The notes beneath the pieces are model-generated. The model saw nothing but the letters and a program-made list of their open reading frames with translations. It had not been told where the DNA came from and did not search any database. 64,000 nt of DNA from JALOOB01 sp040766655 (lineage in GTDB: Bacteria > Chloroflexota > Anaerolineae > CG2-30-64-16). The stretch is from assembly GCA_040766655.1 (NCBI GenBank), contig JAXGQB010000014.1, forward strand, positions 124,001 through 188,000, given 5' to 3'. The position numbers and the translations under genes were made by a program. Below are positions 32,933 to 41,210 of this stretch, piece by piece; within the stretch, counting starts at the first letter, position 1, and each line of letters opens with the position of its first letter.

Positions 32933-33787
32933 TCAGACAATCGTCCGGCGGGTCCTGATCTCAGATCGATAGGCGTCGTAGAGGGTGAGCAGGTTGTTCT
33001 GATGCAGCTTCTGCACGAGGCCGCCGAGCGGGATGCGTGAGAGGCCGCACTCCTCGATCGTAATATCGACGATCGCGCTGCGCGGCACGCCTCGTGCGAT
33101 GCGCTCGCGAACCAGGTGATCGACACACCGCAGATAGTGAATGCCGGCATCCAGGGCCTCTTCGATCTCACCCCGCAGCAGCACTTCACCGTGGCCCTGC
33201 ACCAGGTTCTCCAGGTTCAGCCCCTTCAGGTTTTGCAGCGAGTTGATCATGTCGTCCAGGTCGCCGCCGACGATGTAAGGCACCGGCATCACGGCATCGC
33301 TCGCAACCAGCAGACGGTCCTCCACCACGTGCACGGTGATCACGTCCTTGCTGTGCCCGGGCGCGTGCCTGAGCTCGACCGTCTTGCCGCCGAAGCGCAG
33401 CGTCATGCTGGTATTGAACAGAATCTCCGGATAACGGATGACTACATCGTTGAGGGCCGGCGTCTGCTCCTTGGCCTGGGCCAGGGCAGTTTCCGCGTGC
33501 CGTTCCATGAGGCGCCGGCACTGGTAGTGAGCGACGACAACAGCTTCCGGGAAGAGGTACGTGCCATAGATGTGATCGACGTGCGAGTGTGTGTTAACGA
33601 CGTAGTTGACCTGGCTGCGTCGTTGCGCCACGAATTCGCGTATCTGGCGCGTCTCCTGGGGAAACGGCAACGTATCGACGAGGATGGCGCCTTCATCCGT
33701 AAGAATGACGGTGGCGGTCACCTCGGCGAAAAGACCACTGGTGAAGACGTAGACGCCCTCGGAGATGCGATCACGTTTGAGCGGCAC
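32933..33787 (-). CDS. metallo-beta-lactamase-fold hydrolase
   Basis: A 284-aa enzyme. THSHVDH at 66-72 (His67, His69, Asp71, His72) is the zinc motif, GHSKDV and SDAVMP carry further ligands, and GHGEVL is near the end. It matches the cyclase/hydrolase-like MBL proteins; substrate not assignable. The start is GTG at 33787, with GGAG 10 nt upstream and a promoter ending at 33823. Upstream in-frame sequence is not protein-like and lies outside the predicted transcript. Convergent with the gene at 30864. Confidence 0.88.
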   Translation of the reverse strand: MPLKRDRISEGVYVFTSGLFAEVTATVILTDEGAILVDTLPFPQETRQIREFVAQRRSQVNYVVNTHSHVDHIYGTYLFPEAVVVAHYQCRRLMERHAETALAQAKEQTPALNDVVIRYPEILFNTSMTLRFGGKTVELRHAPGHSKDVITVHVVEDRLLVASDAVMPVPYIVGGDLDDMINSLQNLKGLNLENLVQGHGEVLLRGEIEEALDAGIHYLRCVDHLVRERIARGVPRSAIVDITIEECGLSRIPLGGLVQKLHQNNLLTLYDAYRSEIRTRRTIV

Positions 33788-33822
33788 TGGAATGATGCTC
33801 CGATTCGTAGAATGCTGGCGCA

Positions 33823-33852
33823 AGGATAGCACAGCGCAAATGACGGTGTCAA
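33823..33852 (-). promoter_or_regulatory. promoter of the MBL-fold gene
   Basis: On the minus strand, TTGACA (33847-33852), an 18-bp spacer and TATCCT (33823-33828). It fixes the gene start downstream of 33816. Confidence 0.65.
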
Positions 33853-33930
33853 GGGCATTTTGAAGTTGGGCACGCAGGTGAGTCAAGCCCAAGACGATGA
33901 AGTAATGTATAATGGCCGCCGGAGGTGATG

Positions 33931-34587
33931 ATGCGCAAGACCCGATGGATGATTCTGGGGACCGTTCTGCTGCTCGCGGTGCTCGGCGCAGGCCGGGGCC
34001 AGGCTCAGACACCCGATCCCTTTCATATCTACCTGCCCCTGATCCACCGGCCGCTCCCGCCCCCTGCCGCACTGGCCGCAGTGGCCGACGCCTATGTCGC
34101 TGAAAATGACCCCGGCGGCAACACGGGACACCTCCCCTATCTCCTGGCAGGGTACGACGAAGATCCCGAGACGATGGAAGGGACGGTGCGCAGCCTGATC
34201 CGCTTTGACCTGTCCGGGCTGGAGTCGCACGTGATCGAGAGCGCCACCCTGCGCGTCTACTACGCCGGCTTCTCGGATTACGAAGACATGGCTCGGCTGA
34301 TCGAGGTGTTCGCAGCAGATGGCCCGTGGCATGAGACAGAGGTAACCTGGCTGAACCAGCCGTCGATGGCCGAACCGTACGGCAGCATCAGCATCCTCGC
34401 CAACAAGCAGTACGGCTATCGCGAGATCGATGTCACCACCCTGGTGGAAGCCTGGGTCGACGGCAGCGTGGCCAATCACGGCATCTACCTGGTCGGCCCC
34501 GAGGTGAGCGGGAGCGACTACTCCTACCGGGTGTTTGGCGCCAGAGAGACAGCCTATCCGCCCCAGCTGGTGATCGTCTTCAATTAG
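33931..34587 (+). CDS. secreted DNRLRE-domain protein
   Basis: A 218-aa protein. After a signal peptide (MRKTRWMILGTVLLLAVLGA) and a short Pro-rich stretch comes a DNRLRE/CBM-like domain (ADAYVAENDPGGNTG..., SLIRFDLSGLESHVIESATLRVYY, then YREIDVTTLVEAWVDGSVANHGIYLVG). Such domains occur in exported proteins and may bind carbohydrate or act as stalk modules. Here the domain stands alone. GGAGG lies 5 nt before the ATG; a TATAAT (33908-33913) just upstream may be its -10. Confidence 0.82.
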   Translation: MRKTRWMILGTVLLLAVLGAGRGQAQTPDPFHIYLPLIHRPLPPPAALAAVADAYVAENDPGGNTGHLPYLLAGYDEDPETMEGTVRSLIRFDLSGLESHVIESATLRVYYAGFSDYEDMARLIEVFAADGPWHETEVTWLNQPSMAEPYGSISILANKQYGYREIDVTTLVEAWVDGSVANHGIYLVGPEVSGSDYSYRVFGARETAYPPQLVIVFN

Positions 34588-34605
34588 GCCGTGGACGCCG
34601 GTCGC

Positions 34606-34637
34606 AAAAAAACCGCCGGAGTAACCTCCGGCGGTTT
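34606..34637. terminator. bidirectional terminator shared by the DNRLRE gene and the 6S-like RNA
   Basis: AAACCGCCGGAG (34610-34621) pairs with CTCCGGCGGTTT (34626-34637), with loop TAAC. On the minus strand seven Ts follow (34606-34612), so it is strongest for the RNA on that strand. Confidence 0.9.
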
Positions 34638-34649
34638 CATGCTTGCAGA

Positions 34650-34846
34650 CTCCCCGCTGTGCCGTGTGTTCGCTGGTTTTGAACCTGCTTGCGCAGGTGG
34701 GTGCCTTATCGCCGGCTCAGCTTTGCCCTTCCCCTGAAGCTTTCGCCGCAGGAGGGGCTACTGCATCCCCGATCGAAGCCAGCTCCCGTAAGTATCATGT
34801 TGGCTCAAAACGTCTACAGAACATCACGAGCACCGCAGGGCCCTGT
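34650..34846 (-). ncRNA. ssrS: probable 6S RNA
   Basis: A non-coding transcript of about 195 nt defined by its own promoter (34853-34881) and a terminator (34637-34606). The ends form a closing stem: CCCTGCGGTGC (34840-34830) with GCACAGCGGGG (34662-34652), ten of eleven pairs including one G-U. A second stem, GCTGGC with GCCGGC, holds a large apical part, leaving a central bubble. On the 3' side of that bubble is a small hairpin ACCTGC-GCAA-GCAGGT followed by TCAAA, a layout common in 6S RNAs. 6S RNA mimics an open promoter and binds RNA polymerase holoenzyme. Assignment rests on architecture, length and terminator, not on a search. Confidence 0.6.
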
Positions 34847-34852
34847 GTCATG

Positions 34853-34881
34853 ATGTTACCATAGCCCCCAAAAACGCGCAA
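34853..34881 (-). promoter_or_regulatory. promoter of the 6S-like RNA
   Basis: On the minus strand, TTGCGC (34876-34881), a 17-bp spacer and TAACAT (34853-34858). It predicts a start at about 34846, just outside the closing stem. It lies in the short gap after aspS. Confidence 0.5.
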
Positions 34882-34926
34882 GGCGCCGCAAACGGCCAAC
34901 ACCCGAGCCGCCAACGCAGCGCTGGC

Positions 34927-36693
34927 CTACCCTTTCCGGATCGCCAGGTGAAGCTCCTGCAGCTGCCGCTCTGAGATTTCAGACGGCGATCGGAACATGA
35001 GATCCGTGGCCGACGCGGTCTTCGGGAACGCGATCACTTCCCGGATCGACGGGATGCCCGCCAGGATGGCCACGGTCCGATCGATCCCGGTGGCGATGCC
35101 GCCATGGGGCGGTGCACCATACTCGAATGCTTCGAGCAGATGGCCGAACTTCTCCTCGGCCTCCTCAGCCTCGATGCCGAGCGCCTTGAACATCTGCGAC
35201 TGCCGGTGTCGCTGGTGGATCCGGATGGAGCCCCCGCCGACCTCCCACCCATCCATCACGATGTCGTAGGCCTTCGCGCGCACCTTGCCGGGGTCGGAGT
35301 CGAGCAGATCCCAGTCCTCATCCATGGCCGAGGTGAACGGATGGTGCATCGCGGTCCAGCGGCCCTCTTCCCCGCTCCACTCGAGCAGGGGGAACTCAAC
35401 CACCCAGCACAATGCATGGACGTCCTTCCGCGCGAGGCCGAGCCGGCGCCCCAGGAGCACGCGCAACTCGCCCAGCACCTTGGCCACGACCATCGCGTCC
35501 GCGTCAGCGACGATCAACGCGAGGTCGCCCGTCTGCGCGTTCAACCGCTGCTGCAGTGCGTCGATCTCGGATTCGGTGAGGAACTTGGCGGCCGACGACT
35601 TGGGTCCATCCTCGCGGTACGCGATGTGCACCAGTCCCTTGGCCCCCGCACGCTTCGCCACTTCCGCCAGTTCGTCCAGGTCCTTGCGGCTGTAAGAGGC
35701 GCAGCCCGGCGCCACGATGCCCTTGACTTTGCCCCCGCCTGCGACTGCGCCCGAGAAGACGCCGAACGCGCTGCCGGCAAGGAGGTCGCTCAGGTTGACG
35801 TGCTCCATGCCGAACCGCAGGTCCGGCTTGTCAGACCCGAATCTGTCCATCGCATCGGCGTAGGTCAGGACCGGGAACGGCTTCTGGAGGATGGGCTTCG
35901 AGCCGAGTTGTTCGATGATCTGCGTGTACAGCTCGCCGAGCAGGGAGATGATGTCCTCGCGATCGATGAAGCTCATCTCGAGATCGAGTTGCGTGAATTC
36001 CGGCTGCCGGTCGGCCCGCAGGTCCTCGTCCCGAAAACAGCGCGCAATCTGGAAGTACTTCTCGTAGCCCGCCACCATGAGCAGCTGCTTGAGCTGCTGG
36101 GGCGATTGGGGCAACGCGTAGAAATTTCCGGGATGGACGCGCGAGGGCACCACGTAGTCGCGCGCACCCTCCGGCGTGGTCTTGATCAGCATGGGCGTCT
36201 CGATTTCGAGGAAGTCGCGGCTGCTGAGGAACTCGCGGATCAGGTGCACCACGTCGTGGCGCAGGATAATGTTCTTCTGCATGGCCGGGCGGCGCAGGTC
36301 CAGGTAGCGGTACTTCAGCCGCAATGCCTCGTCCAGCTCCACATCCTCGTTGATGTAGAACGGTGGGGTGCGGGCTTCGTTCAGGATTTGGCCGGCCTCG
36401 GCCACGACCTCGACATCGCCCGTCGGCATGTTGGGGTTGGCGAGCCCATCGGGGCGCAGGCGAACCACACCCATGACCTGGACGACGTATTCGGACCGCG
36501 CAGCGTTAAGCACTGCATACGCCGCCTCATTGGCCACCCGATCGCAGGTGACCTGGACGATGCCGGACCGATCGCGCAGGTCCAGGAAGATGAGCGCGCC
36601 ATGGTCCCGGCGACGATGCACCCAGCCCGCGAGCGTAACGGTCTGCCCCGCGTGCTCCGCACGCAGTTCGCCGCAGTTGACTGATTTAAGCAT
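34927..36693 (-). CDS. aspS: aspartyl-tRNA synthetase
   Basis: A 588-aa class II synthetase. An OB-fold anticodon-binding domain (VTLAGWVHRRRDHGALIFLDLRD) is followed by the catalytic core with motif 2 (QIARCFRDEDLRADRQPEFTQLD) and motif 3 (GIATGIDRTVAILAG). A GAD insertion domain lies between (about residues 290-420), as in bacterial AspRS. Charges tRNA-Asp; whether it also charges tRNA-Asn cannot be told. ATG at 36693 with GGAG 8 nt upstream. It has its own promoter. Confidence 0.97.
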   Translation of the reverse strand: MLKSVNCGELRAEHAGQTVTLAGWVHRRRDHGALIFLDLRDRSGIVQVTCDRVANEAAYAVLNAARSEYVVQVMGVVRLRPDGLANPNMPTGDVEVVAEAGQILNEARTPPFYINEDVELDEALRLKYRYLDLRRPAMQKNIILRHDVVHLIREFLSSRDFLEIETPMLIKTTPEGARDYVVPSRVHPGNFYALPQSPQQLKQLLMVAGYEKYFQIARCFRDEDLRADRQPEFTQLDLEMSFIDREDIISLLGELYTQIIEQLGSKPILQKPFPVLTYADAMDRFGSDKPDLRFGMEHVNLSDLLAGSAFGVFSGAVAGGGKVKGIVAPGCASYSRKDLDELAEVAKRAGAKGLVHIAYREDGPKSSAAKFLTESEIDALQQRLNAQTGDLALIVADADAMVVAKVLGELRVLLGRRLGLARKDVHALCWVVEFPLLEWSGEEGRWTAMHHPFTSAMDEDWDLLDSDPGKVRAKAYDIVMDGWEVGGGSIRIHQRHRQSQMFKALGIEAEEAEEKFGHLLEAFEYGAPPHGGIATGIDRTVAILAGIPSIREVIAFPKTASATDLMFRSPSEISERQLQELHLAIRKG

Positions 36694-36734
36694 GGGAATC
36701 ACTCCAGTTCAGATTGCGTTCCAACAAGAGAGTA

Positions 36735-36763
36735 ATTATACCCGCGGGGATGGTGAGGTCCAA
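36735..36763 (-). promoter_or_regulatory. promoter of aspS
   Basis: On the minus strand, a perfect TATAAT (36735-36740), a 17-bp spacer and a weak TTGGAC (36758-36763). Confidence 0.6.
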
Positions 36764-36862
36764 GAGCGGCGCGCCCGCATGCCGTGCGGCAGCCGAACTG
36801 CGATGCACCTTGCAGTGCGCAGCCACGCGCTGCGCGATACTCGTGGCGGGAGGAAAGTGCAC

Positions 36863-37579
36863 ATGAATCTGGATCAACGGACAATCGTCATCACCGGCGC
36901 TGCGGGGGGGCTTGGGTCCTTCCTGGCGCAGGAGTTCGCGCACAAGGGCAGTCGCCTGGCGCTCATCGGCCGCGACGAGGACAAGCTTCAGCATCTGGTA
37001 CAGGGCCTGGACGCACCGGCCGATCGCATCGCCACCTGGGCGGTTGATCTCCGCGATGAAGCCGCGGCGAAGGCAACAGCAGACGCAGTGGTCGATCGCT
37101 TCGGGCGAGTGGATGCCTTGCTGCACGTAGTCGGTGGGTGGGCGGGCGGCAAGAGCATCCTCGATATGCCCGCGGACGACCTGGGCCAGATGCTCGACCA
37201 ACACGTCTGGACCTCGTTTGTGGCGGCCCGGGCGTTCGTTCCACACTTGATCGCGGGAGGATGGGGCAGGATCATCATGGTCACCTCGCCCTTTGCGTCC
37301 CGACCGAGCGCCAAGGGCGGCGCCTATGCGATCGCCAAGGCAGGTCAGGAAGCGCTGATGCTGACGCTCTCCCAGGAGTTGAAGGGCACTGGCGTCACGG
37401 CCAACATCCTCCAGGTCAAGCAGATCGACATGAAGCGCGCCAAGGTCTCGGAGCCGGCCCAGGCGAACGCGGCGTGGACGACGCCCGAAGAACTGGCCGC
37501 TGCGGTGACCTATCTGCTCTCCGATGCGGGGGCGGCGCTGAACGGCGCCAAGCTGCCCATGTTCGGCAGCTACAGCTAG
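36863..37579 (+). CDS. short-chain dehydrogenase/reductase
   Basis: A 238-aa SDR. The cofactor-binding TGAAGGLG starts at residue 11, followed by the strand RLALIGRDEDKL. The catalytic residues are Ser142, Tyr155 and Lys159 (AYAIAK), the usual order. The substrate is unknown. GGGAGGAAAG precedes the ATG. It lies divergent to aspS and is followed by the epimerase gene, which has its own promoter. Confidence 0.9.
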   Translation: MNLDQRTIVITGAAGGLGSFLAQEFAHKGSRLALIGRDEDKLQHLVQGLDAPADRIATWAVDLRDEAAAKATADAVVDRFGRVDALLHVVGGWAGGKSILDMPADDLGQMLDQHVWTSFVAARAFVPHLIAGGWGRIIMVTSPFASRPSAKGGAYAIAKAGQEALMLTLSQELKGTGVTANILQVKQIDMKRAKVSEPAQANAAWTTPEELAAAVTYLLSDAGAALNGAKLPMFGSYS

Positions 37580-37631
37580 CGCACACGACCGCACGACCGC
37601 ACCCCCACAACTGTGTGCGGGTGGATGGGTG

Positions 37632-37640
37632 TGCTATACT
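37632..37640 (+). promoter_or_regulatory. extended -10 promoter of the epimerase gene
   Basis: TG-C-TATACT (37632-37640) is an extended -10; no -35 is evident. Confidence 0.45.
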
Positions 37641-37673
37641 CACTGGATTACGCCATCGGAAGAGGAGCGACAC

Positions 37674-38627
37674 ATGCGGTGTCTGGTCACGGGTGGGGCA
37701 GGGTTCATCGGCACGGCATTGGCCAACCGGTTGGTCCTGGAAGGCCACCTGGTGCGGGTGATCGATGACCTCAGCACGGGAGATCCCGGCCGGTTACATC
37801 CTGAAGTGATCTTCACGCGCGGAGATGTGCGCGATCGTCCCAAGCTGTGGACCCTGTTGCAGAAGATCGACTGCGTGTTCCACCTGGCCGCACGCGTCTC
37901 GGTTCCCGAGTCCGTGCTCTACCCGCGCGACTACAACGACGTCAATGTCGGGGGGACAGTCGCATTGACCGAAGCCATCCGGGACGCCGGCGTGCAGCGC
38001 ATCGTACTGGCATCCTCTGCGACGGTCTACGGGCCGCAGCCGGCCCAGCCCGTATCCGAGAGCGCGTGGCCCCATCCGCAGGTCCCGTACGCCGTCAGCA
38101 AGCTGGCCGCCGAGCACTACATCTTCGCGCTGGGCGGGCTCTACGGCATCACCACGGTCGCACTGCGGATCTTCAACGCGTATGGGCAAGGGCAACGTGT
38201 GCCGCCTGTCCACGCCCCGGTGATCCCCCACTTCGTGCGCAGCCTGATGTCGGGCGCATCGCTCGTCGTTCATGGCGACGGTAGCCAGACGCGCGACTTC
38301 GTCTACATCGACGATGTGGTGGATGCGCTGATCGCGGCAGCCGACGCGGACAACGTCGATCGGACCGTGATCAACGTGGGCTCGGGCGAAGAAACCAGCC
38401 TGGAGGCGTTGGTCAATTCCCTGGCAGTGCTGACGGACCGGCGTCCGGATGTCATCCACAACCAACAGCTCGGCGGCGGCCTGACGAGGCTGACGGCAGA
38501 TCTGAGCCTTGCCAGGCGCCTCCTCGGGTACAAGCCGCGCGTGGGACTCCGCGAGGGGCTGAGTCGGCTGGTGGAAGAGGAAATCAAGCTCGCGTCGCAG
38601 CGGTCGGGCGCTCGCCCGCGCAACTGA
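37674..38627 (+). CDS. NAD-dependent epimerase/dehydratase (nucleotide-sugar type)
   Basis: A 317-aa extended SDR. The N-terminal MRCLVTGGAGFIGTAL binds NAD, the active site has Ser115/Ser116 and the Tyr139-x3-Lys143 pair (YAVSK), and RDFVYIDDVVDALI is typical of UDP-sugar 4-epimerases. It may make UDP-galactose or a related sugar, but specificity cannot be read. GAGGAG precedes the ATG. A perfect palindrome at 38647 separates it from the convergent mscS-type gene. Confidence 0.9.
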   Translation: MRCLVTGGAGFIGTALANRLVLEGHLVRVIDDLSTGDPGRLHPEVIFTRGDVRDRPKLWTLLQKIDCVFHLAARVSVPESVLYPRDYNDVNVGGTVALTEAIRDAGVQRIVLASSATVYGPQPAQPVSESAWPHPQVPYAVSKLAAEHYIFALGGLYGITTVALRIFNAYGQGQRVPPVHAPVIPHFVRSLMSGASLVVHGDGSQTRDFVYIDDVVDALIAAADADNVDRTVINVGSGEETSLEALVNSLAVLTDRRPDVIHNQQLGGGLTRLTADLSLARRLLGYKPRVGLREGLSRLVEEEIKLASQRSGARPRN

Positions 38628-38646
38628 GCTCTGCCGCCAGCTCGCC

Positions 38647-38673
38647 ATTCTGAGCCGCTGCGCGGCTCAGAAT
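38647..38673. repeat. perfect extragenic palindrome, probable terminator
   Basis: ATTCTGAGCCGC, a 3-nt loop TGC, and GCGGCTCAGAAT: a 12-bp perfect stem between convergent genes. It belongs to the TCTGAGC-type extragenic repeats at 16109, 26956 and 61331. Confidence 0.75.
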
Positions 38674-38683
38674 TTCGCCACTC

Positions 38684-39799
38684 CTACTGCAAGGCCGCGG
38701 GAGCTTGGGGGATCTCGCTGAAGGCCGGCCCCGGCCCCGAGCCGTTGGTCGGCATCGTGAGGTTGACCTGCATGGGCGCTGCCAGGCGGATCCCATGCGC
38801 CTCAAAACGGCGCAACAACTCGAGGTTCGCGTCCGTGATGACCTGCCACCGGTCATCGAAGGACGCGACATGAAACAGCACCAGGAACTCGAGCGCGTAA
38901 TTGCCGATCGCCTCGAAGCGAACCTTGTGGCCGTCGATGCCGGGATGACAGCAGACTGAGTCCCGGATGTCCTGCAGGGCTTGTTCCACCTGGCTGGCCG
39001 GCAGGTCGGGGGCCAGCTTGAGCGTCTCCGCAAACCAGTAACCCTTCTCCGCCGACACGTTCGCAATGATCCCGCTGGTGAACTTGCTGTTGGGGATGGT
39101 CACGCGGTAGCCCGTGTTCCAGTCCTCCACGATCGTTGCGCGCCAGCCGATCTCCTTGACGACGTACTGGGTGCCCTCGAACTCGATCAGGTCGCCGATC
39201 AGGAACGGCTTCTGCGCGAAGATGGTGATCCCGCCGAAGATGTTCGCCACCGTGTCCTGGGCGGCCAGCGCGAACGCCAGGCCGCCGATGCCGAGTCCTG
39301 CCAGCACGGTGCCGACGTCGTACCCGGCGTTATTGAGCCCGATGATGATTGCCAGGATCCACACGATGATCCGGATCCCGCGGCGGATCAGGGGCAGGAT
39401 CTGATCGTCGAACGCACCGCTCGTCTTGGCGGCCAGCGGCGCCAGGTAGACCCGGTGAATTGCATCGTAGACGCGCGTGATCAGCCAGGCCGCCAGCAGC
39501 GCATACGCCAGGCCCAGGCCGCCGTCGATGAAGTTGAGCCAGCCATCGGGCAGCGTCAGCCGGCGCAACGCGATGCGACCAGCGATGAGGATCAGCAGCA
39601 GGACCACGGGCTCTTCGAGTGCATCCAGCAGGATCTCATCCAGCCGGACCCTGCTCCGGCGCGTCAAGATCCGCGCCCAACGCGCGAGGATGTAATACAG
39701 GACGCGCCCCGCGACCACTGCGCCGAGTATGAGCAGGAAGGTGGTCAGCCACTGCCCCACCGTATTCCCGTAGAAGGTGCGTTCGAAGAACTCTGCCAT
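38684..39799 (-). CDS. MscS-family mechanosensitive channel
   Basis: A 371-aa membrane protein. It has four to five helices in the first 190 residues, then the pore-lining segment GTVLAGLGIGGLAFALAAQDTVANIFGGITIF, which matches the MscS TM3 pattern, and a cytoplasmic beta domain (FLIGDLIEFEGTQYVVKEIGWRAT, then VTIPNSKFTSGIIANVS). It would release solutes under hypo-osmotic stress. GAGGAGCGC precedes the ATG at 39799. Confidence 0.93.
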   Translation of the reverse strand: MAEFFERTFYGNTVGQWLTTFLLILGAVVAGRVLYYILARWARILTRRSRVRLDEILLDALEEPVVLLLILIAGRIALRRLTLPDGWLNFIDGGLGLAYALLAAWLITRVYDAIHRVYLAPLAAKTSGAFDDQILPLIRRGIRIIVWILAIIIGLNNAGYDVGTVLAGLGIGGLAFALAAQDTVANIFGGITIFAQKPFLIGDLIEFEGTQYVVKEIGWRATIVEDWNTGYRVTIPNSKFTSGIIANVSAEKGYWFAETLKLAPDLPASQVEQALQDIRDSVCCHPGIDGHKVRFEAIGNYALEFLVLFHVASFDDRWQVITDANLELLRRFEAHGIRLAAPMQVNLTMPTNGSGPGPAFSEIPQAPAALQ

Positions 39800-39833
39800 G
39801 ATGCGCTCCTCAGTACAGCTCAAATATCGACTA

Positions 39834-39863
39834 ATAATATATCAAGGAGTACACAAAGAGCAA
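39834..39863 (-). promoter_or_regulatory. promoter of the mscS-type gene
   Basis: On the minus strand, TTGCTC (39858-39863), an 18-bp spacer and TATTAT (39834-39839), in an AT-rich stretch. Confidence 0.5.
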
Positions 39864-39942
39864 ACTGAATGCAGGCCATGTATGGTTTGAGAGATGATCG
39901 TCCGCTCAGCGTGGTGCGAGGCTGGTCGCGTGGAGATAAGGA

Positions 39943-39984
39943 GGCGCCGGCAGGCGTGAGGGAGTCCCCACGCCTGCCGGCGCC
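39943..39984 (-). terminator. long hairpin after the L,D-transpeptidase gene
   Basis: A 16-bp perfect stem (GGCGCCGGCAGGCGTG, 39943-39958, with 39969-39984), followed on the minus strand by TCCTTATCTCC. The T-run is weak. Confidence 0.65.
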
Positions 39985-40000
39985 CAACACGATTCGGGTT

Positions 40001-40885
40001 CTACCAGTGGGTCACCACGGGGGTGCCGATGCTGGCCCAGTTGAACAGCCAGGCGGCATCGTCCGTGCGCATGTTCACGCAGCCATGGCTCATGGGATGG
40101 CCGAAGTTGTTGTGCCAGTAGGTGCCGTGAATGGCATAACCCTTGTAGAAGTACATGGTGTACGGCACGCCGGGCAGGTCATATCCCGGCCCCCGCATAC
40201 GGGTGGAGACGAGCTTCGTCTGCACGGCAAACCGGCCGACCACCGTCGGTGTGCGCGGCAATCCCCCGCTGATCAACGCAGAGAAGACCGCCGTGTTGCC
40301 CTGGTAAGCCGTCAGGCGCTGCTGGCTCAGGTTGACGTCGATCCACCGGCCTGCGGTCGAGCCGGACACGGGGGGCTTAGCCGGAGCGCTGCTGGCAGAC
40401 CCTGTGACCTTGAGGCGCTGTCCGACCCAGATGAGGTTCGGATTGGCCAGGCCGTTCAGTCGTGTCAGCGTCGCCACGCTGGTTCCGTAGCGGGCGGCGA
40501 TGCTGCCCAGCGTGTCGCCGGCCCGAACGATGTAGACGCCCGTCGCAGGCGCGGTTGAAGGCGGCTTGGGTGCGGCAGGCTGGCTGGGGGACGAGCTGGC
40601 TCCCGGGATGACCAGGTTCTGCCCAATGTAGATGAGGTTGATGTTCCGGATGCCGTTGACCTGGGCGATGGCGCCGATCGAGACCCCGTACCGGGATGCG
40701 ATCTTGGCCAGTGTATCGCCCGGGCGCACGACGTACGCCTGATTCGCCTGGCTGGGCGCGGCCAGGGCGCTCGGGGCGAAGACTCCGCCCAGCAAACAGG
40801 CCAGCAACACGACCGCCAGCAGCCGGGCGCCCGGTCCTCCCCCTCCGAGACGGAATGAGTGCTTGCCGATGGAAGAACGATGCAT
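40001..40885 (-). CDS. L,D-transpeptidase with two LysM domains
   Basis: A 294-aa secreted protein. After a signal peptide (residues 1-43) come two LysM domains (YVVRPGDTLAKIASRYGV at about 51-94 and YIVRAGDTLGSIAARYGT at about 118-160) and a YkuD catalytic domain. The active-site motif HGTYWHNNFGHPMSHGC ends at Cys269. It forms 3-3 peptide cross-links in peptidoglycan or attaches proteins to it. AGGAAGGGAGCGGG precedes the ATG. Two tandem promoters lie upstream. Confidence 0.95.
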   Translation of the reverse strand: MHRSSIGKHSFRLGGGGPGARLLAVVLLACLLGGVFAPSALAAPSQANQAYVVRPGDTLAKIASRYGVSIGAIAQVNGIRNINLIYIGQNLVIPGASSSPSQPAAPKPPSTAPATGVYIVRAGDTLGSIAARYGTSVATLTRLNGLANPNLIWVGQRLKVTGSASSAPAKPPVSGSTAGRWIDVNLSQQRLTAYQGNTAVFSALISGGLPRTPTVVGRFAVQTKLVSTRMRGPGYDLPGVPYTMYFYKGYAIHGTYWHNNFGHPMSHGCVNMRTDDAAWLFNWASIGTPVVTHW

Positions 40886-40972
40886 TTCCCGCTCCCTTCC
40901 TGTGGATCACAGCCACAAATCATGTCTGTGACGTCTACGCTCGACCTACGCTTGAACTGACATTGTGACGTC

Positions 40973-41002
40973 ATTATACTGTGGCGAGCTTTCTCACGTC
41001 AA
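40973..41002 (-). promoter_or_regulatory. main promoter of the L,D-transpeptidase gene
   Basis: On the minus strand, TTGACG (40997-41002), an 18-bp spacer and a perfect TATAAT (40973-40978). Confidence 0.8.
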
Positions 41003-41035
41003 ATCGACTACATCCACTAAAGTCTGTATGCTTTT

Positions 41036-41063
41036 ATCATAATATCAAGACGCCACATGTCAA
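41036..41063 (-). promoter_or_regulatory. second, upstream promoter of the L,D-transpeptidase gene
   Basis: On the minus strand, TTGACA (41058-41063), a 16-bp spacer and TATGAT (41036-41041). The gap 40886-41210 otherwise contains only AT-rich sequence and the plus-strand candidate at 41145. Confidence 0.5.
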
Positions 41064-41144
41064 GAAAAGACACGGCCATAACTGGACGTTACACATCTTT
41101 GATCATCCCCTGGACCATCCACCATCTGCGAACACCGCCAATCC

Positions 41145-41172
41145 TTGCATGAAGGGGCTCTTGTGTTATACT
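41145..41172 (+). promoter_or_regulatory. candidate promoter of the cytochrome c maturation cluster
   Basis: TTGCAT (41145-41150), a 16-bp spacer and TATACT (41167-41172), about 40 bp before the ATG at 41211. The -10 is good, the -35 weak. Confidence 0.4.
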
Positions 41173-41210
41173 TGCCCCTCATGCATCAAGTCATCAGGAG
41201 CGAGTCGGGA

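Noticed and set aside
33788..34072. N-terminal extension of the MBL-fold protein
   Set aside because: The frame runs through the promoter (33823-33852) and beyond; the GTG at 33787 with a ribosome binding site is a better start.
34643..34864. 73-aa plus-strand frame
   Set aside because: It lies within the 6S-like RNA with no ribosome binding site; the RNA features on the other strand explain the sequence.
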